Source: Mycolicibacterium chubuense NBB4
GTDB taxonomy: Bacteria; Actinomycetota; Actinomycetes; Mycobacteriales; Mycobacteriaceae
Assembly (NCBI RefSeq): GCF_000266905.1
Contig: NC_018027.1
Coordinates: 558,001 to 622,000 of the forward strand
DNA: 64,000 bases
Direction of reading: 5' to 3'
The notes under the pieces are model-generated. The model saw nothing but the letters and a program-made list of their open reading frames with translations. It ran no database searches and was not told the origin of the DNA. The translations under genes and the position numbers were made by a program. How positions within the stretch are numbered: position 1 is the stretch's first letter; each line of letters begins with the position of its first letter. Positions 59,838 through 64,000 of the stretch are shown here, one piece after another.

Positions 59838-61022
59838 GTGAGTGTCGTATCGGCGCTGCTGCTCGCGGCCACCGTGGCACTGGTGGCGTTGGCGATCGGT
59901 GTGGCGGTCGGCGTGACGGCGGGTCCCCGCCTCCGCGAACGCCGGCAGCGCCGGTCGGTGGAACAGTCCGGGATCACCGTCTCGCAGATGCTCGGCCACA
60001 TCGTCGCTCAGTCGCCGGTCGGGATCGTGGTCGTCGACACCTACCGTGACGTCGTCTACACCAATCAGCGCGCCACCGAACTCGGGCTGGTGCGGGACCG
60101 CCTGCTCGACGACCGGGCCTGGGTGGCCGCCCACCGCACGCTGACGACCGGCGAGGACATCGAGTTCGACCTCTCACCGCGCCGCCGCGAGCGCACCGGC
60201 CGCTCCGGCCTGTCGGTCCGGGGGCAGGCACGGCTGCTGACCGACGACGACCGCCGCTTCGCGGTCGTGTACGTCGACGACCAGTCCGAGCACGCCCGCA
60301 TGGAGGCGACCCGCCGGGACTTCGTCGCCAATGTCAGCCACGAGCTCAAGACGCCGGTCGGCGCGATGGGGGTGCTCGCCGAGGCCGTGCTGGCGTCGGC
60401 CGACGATCCGGAGACCGTGCGCCACTTCGCGGAGAAGATGGTCGCCGAGTCGCACCGGCTGGCGAACATGGTGGGCGAGTTGATCGAACTGTCCCGCCTG
60501 CAGGGGGCCGAACGGCTGCCCGATCTCGAGGCCGTCGACGTCGACACCGTGGTCTCGGAAGCGCTCTCGCGGCACAAGGTGGCGGCCGACAACGCCGACA
60601 TCGCGATCACCACCGATGCCCCCACCGGTTACCGGGTACTCGGCGACCAGACCCTGCTCGTGACGGCGATCGCCAATCTGGTGTCCAACGCAATTGCTTA
60701 CTCGCCCAACGGTTCTTCGGTGTCGATCAGTCGCCGGCGGCGCGGCGACAACATCGAGATCGCGGTCACCGACCGCGGGATCGGCATCGCGCCGGCCGAT
60801 CAGGAGCGGGTGTTCGAACGGTTCTTCCGTGTCGACAAGGCGCGCTCGCGGGCCACCGGCGGCACCGGACTCGGGCTGGCGATCGTCAAGCACGTCGCGG
60901 CCAACCACAACGGTTCCATCCGGCTGTGGAGCCAGCCGGGCACCGGATCGACCTTCACGTTGTCCATTCCCGCCTATCCGCGCGGCGAAGAAGCTGAAGA
61001 GCACGACGAACGAGAGGACTAG
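59838..61022 (+). CDS. senX3: Phosphate-responsive sensor histidine kinase SenX3
   Basis: 394 residues. One or two membrane spans at residues 3-32, then a PAS domain about 50-140 ([18 protein letters not shown]). The HisKA motif has phospho-acceptor His168 in NVSHELKTP. HATPase motifs follow: [13 protein letters not shown] (N box), TDRGIGI (G1), and [12 protein letters not shown] (G2). Senses phosphate limitation, probably through the Pst system, and phosphorylates RegX3. GTG start with a likely leaderless promoter and direct repeats upstream. Confidence 0.96.
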   Translation: MSVVSALLLAATVALVALAIGVAVGVTAGPRLRERRQRRSVEQSGITVSQMLGHIVAQSPVGIVVVDTYRDVVYTNQRATELGLVRDRLLDDRAWVAAHRTLTTGEDIEFDLSPRRRERTGRSGLSVRGQARLLTDDDRRFAVVYVDDQSEHARMEATRRDFVANVSHELKTPVGAMGVLAEAVLASADDPETVRHFAEKMVAESHRLANMVGELIELSRLQGAERLPDLEAVDVDTVVSEALSRHKVAADNADIAITTDAPTGYRVLGDQTLLVTAIANLVSNAIAYSPNGSSVSISRRRRGDNIEIAVTDRGIGIAPADQERVFERFFRVDKARSRATGGTGLGLAIVKHVAANHNGSIRLWSQPGTGSTFTLSIPAYPRGEEAEEHDERED

Positions 61023-61029
61023 TACATCG

Positions 61030-61716
61030 ATGACCAGCGTGCTGATCGTGGAGGACGAGGAGTCCTTGGCCGATCCCCTGGCCTTCCTCCTTCGTAAAGA
61101 GGGTTTCGAGGCCACCGTGGTGACCGACGGCCCCTCGGCTCTGGCGGAATTCGATCGGGCGGGTGCCGACATCGTCCTGCTGGACCTGATGCTGCCGGGG
61201 ATGAGCGGCACCGACGTCTGCAAGCAGTTGCGGGCCCGCTCGAGCGTGCCGGTCATCATGGTGACCGCTCGCGACAGCGAGATCGACAAGGTCGTCGGCC
61301 TGGAACTGGGCGCCGACGACTATGTCACCAAACCGTATTCGGCCCGTGAGTTGATCGCGCGCATCCGGGCCGTGCTGCGCCGAGGTGCCGACCCCGACGA
61401 CACGGGCATCGCCGATGGCGTGCTCGAGGCCGGCCCGGTCCGCATGGACGTCGAGCGCCACGTGGTGAGTGTGAACGGTTCGCCGATCACGTTGCCGCTC
61501 AAGGAGTTCGATCTGCTCGAGTACCTGATGCGCAACAGCGGGCGAGTGCTCACCCGCGGCCAGCTGATCGACCGGGTGTGGGGTGCCGACTACGTCGGGG
61601 ACACCAAGACCCTCGATGTGCACGTCAAGCGGCTGCGCAGCAAGATCGAGGCCGACCCGGCGAACCCGGTGCACCTGGTCACCGTCCGGGGCTTGGGGTA
61701 CAAACTCGAGGGCTAG
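61030..61716 (+). CDS. regX3: Response regulator RegX3 (OmpR/PhoB family)
   Basis: 228 residues. Receiver domain with acidic pocket VEDEE, phospho-acceptor Asp52 in LLDLMLPG, the conserved Thr in VTARD and Lys in VTKPY; then a winged-helix domain (LPLKEFDLLEYLMRNSGRVLTRGQL, then TLDVHVKRLRSKIE). Controls phosphate uptake and other starvation genes. The gap to senX3 is only 7 bases, with no MIRU-type repeat such as M. tuberculosis carries there. Confidence 0.97.
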   Translation: MTSVLIVEDEESLADPLAFLLRKEGFEATVVTDGPSALAEFDRAGADIVLLDLMLPGMSGTDVCKQLRARSSVPVIMVTARDSEIDKVVGLELGADDYVTKPYSARELIARIRAVLRRGADPDDTGIADGVLEAGPVRMDVERHVVSVNGSPITLPLKEFDLLEYLMRNSGRVLTRGQLIDRVWGADYVGDTKTLDVHVKRLRSKIEADPANPVHLVTVRGLGYKLEG

Positions 61717-61742
61717 GTGTCTGCTCGCCCGGTGGAAGGCGG

Positions 61743-62051
61743 CTAACCCGTTGCGCCGTTGAGGATCTCCAGCACCTCGTAGGTATTGATCCCCGCGACG
61801 ACCGACGGATCGGCGTCGGCGATGGCGAGTGCCTCGGCGCGATCGCCGGCGCGTAGCACCCCGAGCCCCCACACTCCTTCGGGATCGGCCACCGGTCCGT
61901 AGACCACCACCCGGCCGGCGGCCAGCAGTGTCTCCCAGTACGTCATGTGCTGGGCCATCGCCTGCTGCTCGACATCGGTCATGGTCTGGGCGAAGTCGGG
62001 CCGCGGCGGGATCAACCGGAACAGGAACAGCGATGCCGGGGCTGCGCTCAT
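61743..62051 (-). CDS. YCII-related protein
   Basis: 102 residues with the ferredoxin-like YCII fold: [47 protein letters not shown], then [20 protein letters not shown]. The pattern HMTYW with an acidic partner resembles the proposed His-Asp site of YCII proteins. Role unknown. Its ATG overlaps the TGA of the upstream Rv0495c-like gene (ATGA at 62048-62051). Confidence 0.82.
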   Translation of the reverse strand: MSAAPASLFLFRLIPPRPDFAQTMTDVEQQAMAQHMTYWETLLAAGRVVVYGPVADPEGVWGLGVLRAGDRAEALAIADADPSVVAGINTYEVLEILNGATG

Positions 62052-62836
62052 TCCGCGGCGCGGGTGGCCGGATGCACCGCGATGAGCCCTAAACCGCTGC
62101 GGCGCTTGCACATCGCCGCGAGCTCGGCATACACCTTTTCGCCCAGCAGTTCGGTGAGCTCGGGAGCATACGACTCCCAAACTGGTTTCTCGCCGACATG
62201 GGCGGCGGGGTCGCCGGTGCAGTACCACGTCAGGTCGAGGCCGCCCTCGCCCCAGCCGCGCCGGTCGTACTCGGTGATCGTCGACTTGAGGATCTCCGAC
62301 CCGTCAGGCCGCGTGACCCACTCCTGGGTCCGGCGGATCGGCAGCTGCCAGCAGACTTCCGGTTTGAGGGTCAGAGGCTCGACCCCGAGCTTGAGCGCCT
62401 TGGTGTGCAGCGCGCACCCGATGCCTGCCGGCCAACCGGGGCGATTGAGAAAGATGCACGCGCCCTTGTACTTTCGCGTGCGCAGATTCGGCTTGTCGTC
62501 GTAGGAGTCCCACTCGAGGTACCCCTTCTTGCCCAGACCCTTGTCGCGGAACTGCCAATCCTCGTCGGTGAGCAGCTTCACGGCGTCGTCGAGCTGGGCG
62601 CGGTCGTCGTCGTCGGACAGAAACGCGCCGTGCGAACAACATCCGTCGTCGGGCCGGCCCTCGACGGTGCCTTTGCAGGCCGGCGTCCCGAATACACACG
62701 TCCACCGCGACAGCAGCCACGTCATGTCCGCGGCGATCAGATGCTTGGGGTCGTCGGGGTCGTAGAACTCCACCCACTCGCGGGCGAAATCCAATTCGAC
62801 CTCACCGGGGTAAGGGGATGCGCTCACGGTTTTCAC
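62048..62836 (-). CDS. Conserved Cys-containing protein, Rv0495c-like
   Basis: 262 residues from GTG 62836. No classic motif, but many conserved Cys, Trp and Asp residues: [50 protein letters not shown] and VCWQLPIRR. The cysteine spacing recalls zinc-ribbon or iron-sulfur proteins (the YkgJ-like CxxCC style) and could bind metal; this is unproven. No membrane segment. Position beside ppx equals M. tuberculosis Rv0495c-Rv0496. Confidence 0.85.
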   Translation of the reverse strand: MKTVSASPYPGEVELDFAREWVEFYDPDDPKHLIAADMTWLLSRWTCVFGTPACKGTVEGRPDDGCCSHGAFLSDDDDRAQLDDAVKLLTDEDWQFRDKGLGKKGYLEWDSYDDKPNLRTRKYKGACIFLNRPGWPAGIGCALHTKALKLGVEPLTLKPEVCWQLPIRRTQEWVTRPDGSEILKSTITEYDRRGWGEGGLDLTWYCTGDPAAHVGEKPVWESYAPELTELLGEKVYAELAAMCKRRSGLGLIAVHPATRAAE

Positions 62837-62847
62837 GGTAGACCCTC

Positions 62848-62853
62848 TAGGTT
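62848..62853 (+). promoter_or_regulatory. -10 hexamer TAGGTT, leaderless ppx
   Basis: TANNNT hexamer ending 7 nt before the GTG at 62860, in the 23-bp gap between the divergent Rv0495c-like gene and ppx. Confidence 0.5.
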
Positions 62854-62859
62854 GGATGA

Positions 62860-63909
62860 GTGCGATTAGGCGTGCTCGACGTGGGCAGCAACACCGTCCA
62901 CCTGTTGGTGGTGGACGCGCGTCGCGGTGGGCACCCCACACCGATGAGCTCCACCAAGGCTTCCTTGCGACTGGCCGAGGCCATCGACAATTCGGGCAAG
63001 CTCACCCGCCGCGGCGCCGACAAGATGATCGGCACCATCGACGAGTTCGCCAAGATCGCCTCGAGCTCGGGATGCTCGGAGCTGATGGCGTTCGCCACGT
63101 CCGCGGTGCGCGACGCGAAGAACTCCGAAGACGTGCTGGCCCGGGTGAAAGCCGAGACCGGCGTGTCGCTGCGTGTGCTCAGCGGGGTCGACGAATCGCG
63201 ACTCACCTTCCTGGCCGTGCGTCGCTGGTACGGGTGGAGTGCCGGGCGCATCATCAACATCGACATCGGCGGCGGTTCTCTGGAGCTGTCCAGCGGTGTC
63301 GACGAGGAGCCCGACGTCGCGATGTCGCTGCCGCTGGGTGCGGGCCGCCTCACCCGGGAGTGGTTGGCCGACGACCCGCCCGGCCGCCGGCGCGTCAACA
63401 TGCTGCGTGACTGGCTGGCCAGTGAGCTCTCCGAAGCCGGCGCTGCGATCACCGCGGCGGGCAGCCCCGACCTCGCGGTGGCGACGTCGAAGACGTTCCG
63501 GTCGCTGGCGAGGCTCACCGGCGCCGCCCCCTCCGGTGCGGGGCCGCGCGTCAAACGCACGCTGACCGCCCCGGGGCTTCGTCAGCTCATAGCTTTCATC
63601 TCTAGGATGACCGCGTCCGACCGTGCGGAACTGGAAGGGGTGAGTGCCGATCGCGCACCGCAGATCGTCGCGGGCGCCCTCGTGGCGGAAGCGAGCATGA
63701 AGGCACTCGGTATCGACAGCGTGGACATCTGCCCCTGGGCGTTGCGAGAGGGGTTGATCCTGCGGAAACTCGACAGCGAAGCCGAGGGCACGGCTCTGGT
63801 CGGCGGTGCCGACGAGACGGGCAACGTCGGCGGTACGGGCCGGGGGTCGCGTGGTGGTGCCGCAGAATCGGCACCACGAGGAATGTCCGTGCGTAATGCT
63901 GGACAGTGA
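62860..63909 (+). CDS. ppx: Exopolyphosphatase (Ppx/GppA family, Rv0496)
   Basis: 349 residues. ASKHA-fold phosphatase: [14 protein letters not shown] at residues 5-18, [12 protein letters not shown] near 85, and [11 protein letters not shown] near 136-146. This is the short, two-domain actinobacterial type (Ppx1 of M. tuberculosis); it hydrolyses terminal phosphate from polyphosphate or pppGpp-like substrates. The Gly-rich C-terminal tail after about residue 315 looks disordered. GTG start with a leaderless promoter. Together with the PPK2-type kinases at 11307 and 42268 it makes this window rich in polyphosphate genes. Confidence 0.93.
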   Translation: MRLGVLDVGSNTVHLLVVDARRGGHPTPMSSTKASLRLAEAIDNSGKLTRRGADKMIGTIDEFAKIASSSGCSELMAFATSAVRDAKNSEDVLARVKAETGVSLRVLSGVDESRLTFLAVRRWYGWSAGRIINIDIGGGSLELSSGVDEEPDVAMSLPLGAGRLTREWLADDPPGRRRVNMLRDWLASELSEAGAAITAAGSPDLAVATSKTFRSLARLTGAAPSGAGPRVKRTLTAPGLRQLIAFISRMTASDRAELEGVSADRAPQIVAGALVAEASMKALGIDSVDICPWALREGLILRKLDSEAEGTALVGGADETGNVGGTGRGSRGGAAESAPRGMSVRNAGQ

Positions 63910-63936
63910 AGCAGCGAGGCTCAAAGGCAACAGGCG

Positions 63937-64000
63937 ATGACTGAATCAGACGACATCAGCAGTACGCGGCCGATCTCGGTCGCCGAACTGCTGGCAAGGA
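63937..64000 (+). CDS. Rv0497-like protein, N-terminus only (cut by window edge)
   Basis: ATG 63937, preceded by a purine-rich CAACAGG, opens a frame that runs to the end of the window. The visible 21 residues include RPISVAELLAR, which matches the known start of the conserved mycobacterial membrane protein encoded after ppx (Rv0497). Nothing can be said of the rest. Confidence 0.7.
   Translation, partial: MTESDDISSTRPISVAELLAR

Overview
This is a high-GC actinobacterial chromosome segment from a mycobacterium, most likely a rapidly growing Mycolicibacterium-type species. The right-hand half matches the known M. tuberculosis gene order from Rv0459 to Rv0497 almost gene for gene: DUF779 protein, two small membrane proteins, lpd, an Rv0463-like protein, a CMD-family protein, ramB, an acyl-ACP thioesterase, aceA, fadB2, TetR, DUF445, an Rv0474-type regulator, hbhA, deoC, nitrilase-like protein, DUF2505 protein, murB, lprQ, SDR, ROK regulator, mshA, YbjN-like protein, gpmA, senX3-regX3, Rv0495c, ppx and the start of Rv0497. 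Identifications rest on reading the translated proteins and on this synteny; no database search was possible.

Layout. 1-914 is the 3' end of groEL2 with its terminator. 1056-34000 is more accessory: a frameshifted DUF559 gene between hairpins; redox and DinB-type enzymes; an ArsR-SRPBCC pair with an operator-like palindrome; PAP2 phosphatase; aldehyde dehydrogenase; ppk2; an LCP cell-wall ligase gene flanked by 51-bp direct repeats; a LuxR/ATPase regulator divergent from a cytochrome P450; a Ski2-like helicase; enoyl-CoA hydratase; lipoprotein; S9 peptidase; and a flavin monooxygenase divergent from an acetoin/butanediol-type dehydrogenase operon with an AcoR-like regulator. 33210-41219 is central carbon metabolism: lpd, ramB, aceA and fadB2. 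41320-43843 carries a second hairpin-flanked DUF559 gene and a second PPK2-family kinase where M. tuberculosis has umaA and pcaA. 43941-64000 is the conserved envelope, mycothiol and phosphate-signalling block.

Themes. RamB lies beside aceA, which it is known to regulate. mshA (mycothiol synthesis) sits behind a ROK regulator whose message appears to start with a leaderless polycysteine leader peptide, suggesting cysteine-responsive control of a cysteine-consuming pathway. Two PPK2-type kinases, an exopolyphosphatase and the phosphate-sensing SenX3-RegX3 pair share the window. Many genes look leaderless: a TANNNT hexamer ends 7-8 nt before a GTG or ATG start.

The least expected signals are: the leader peptide at 55557; the operator-like motif TCAGTA-N6-TACTGA at two (possibly three) promoters; hairpin pairs bracketing both DUF559 genes; the duplicated tail of a 51-residue gene around the LCP gene; a double operator between an XRE regulator and a methionine aminopeptidase-like gene; and mirrored GTTGC-N5-GTTGC repeats in the diol/acetoin promoter region. 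No tRNA, rRNA, CRISPR array, insertion sequence or prophage was seen. No stretch longer than about 300 bases lacks a gene.
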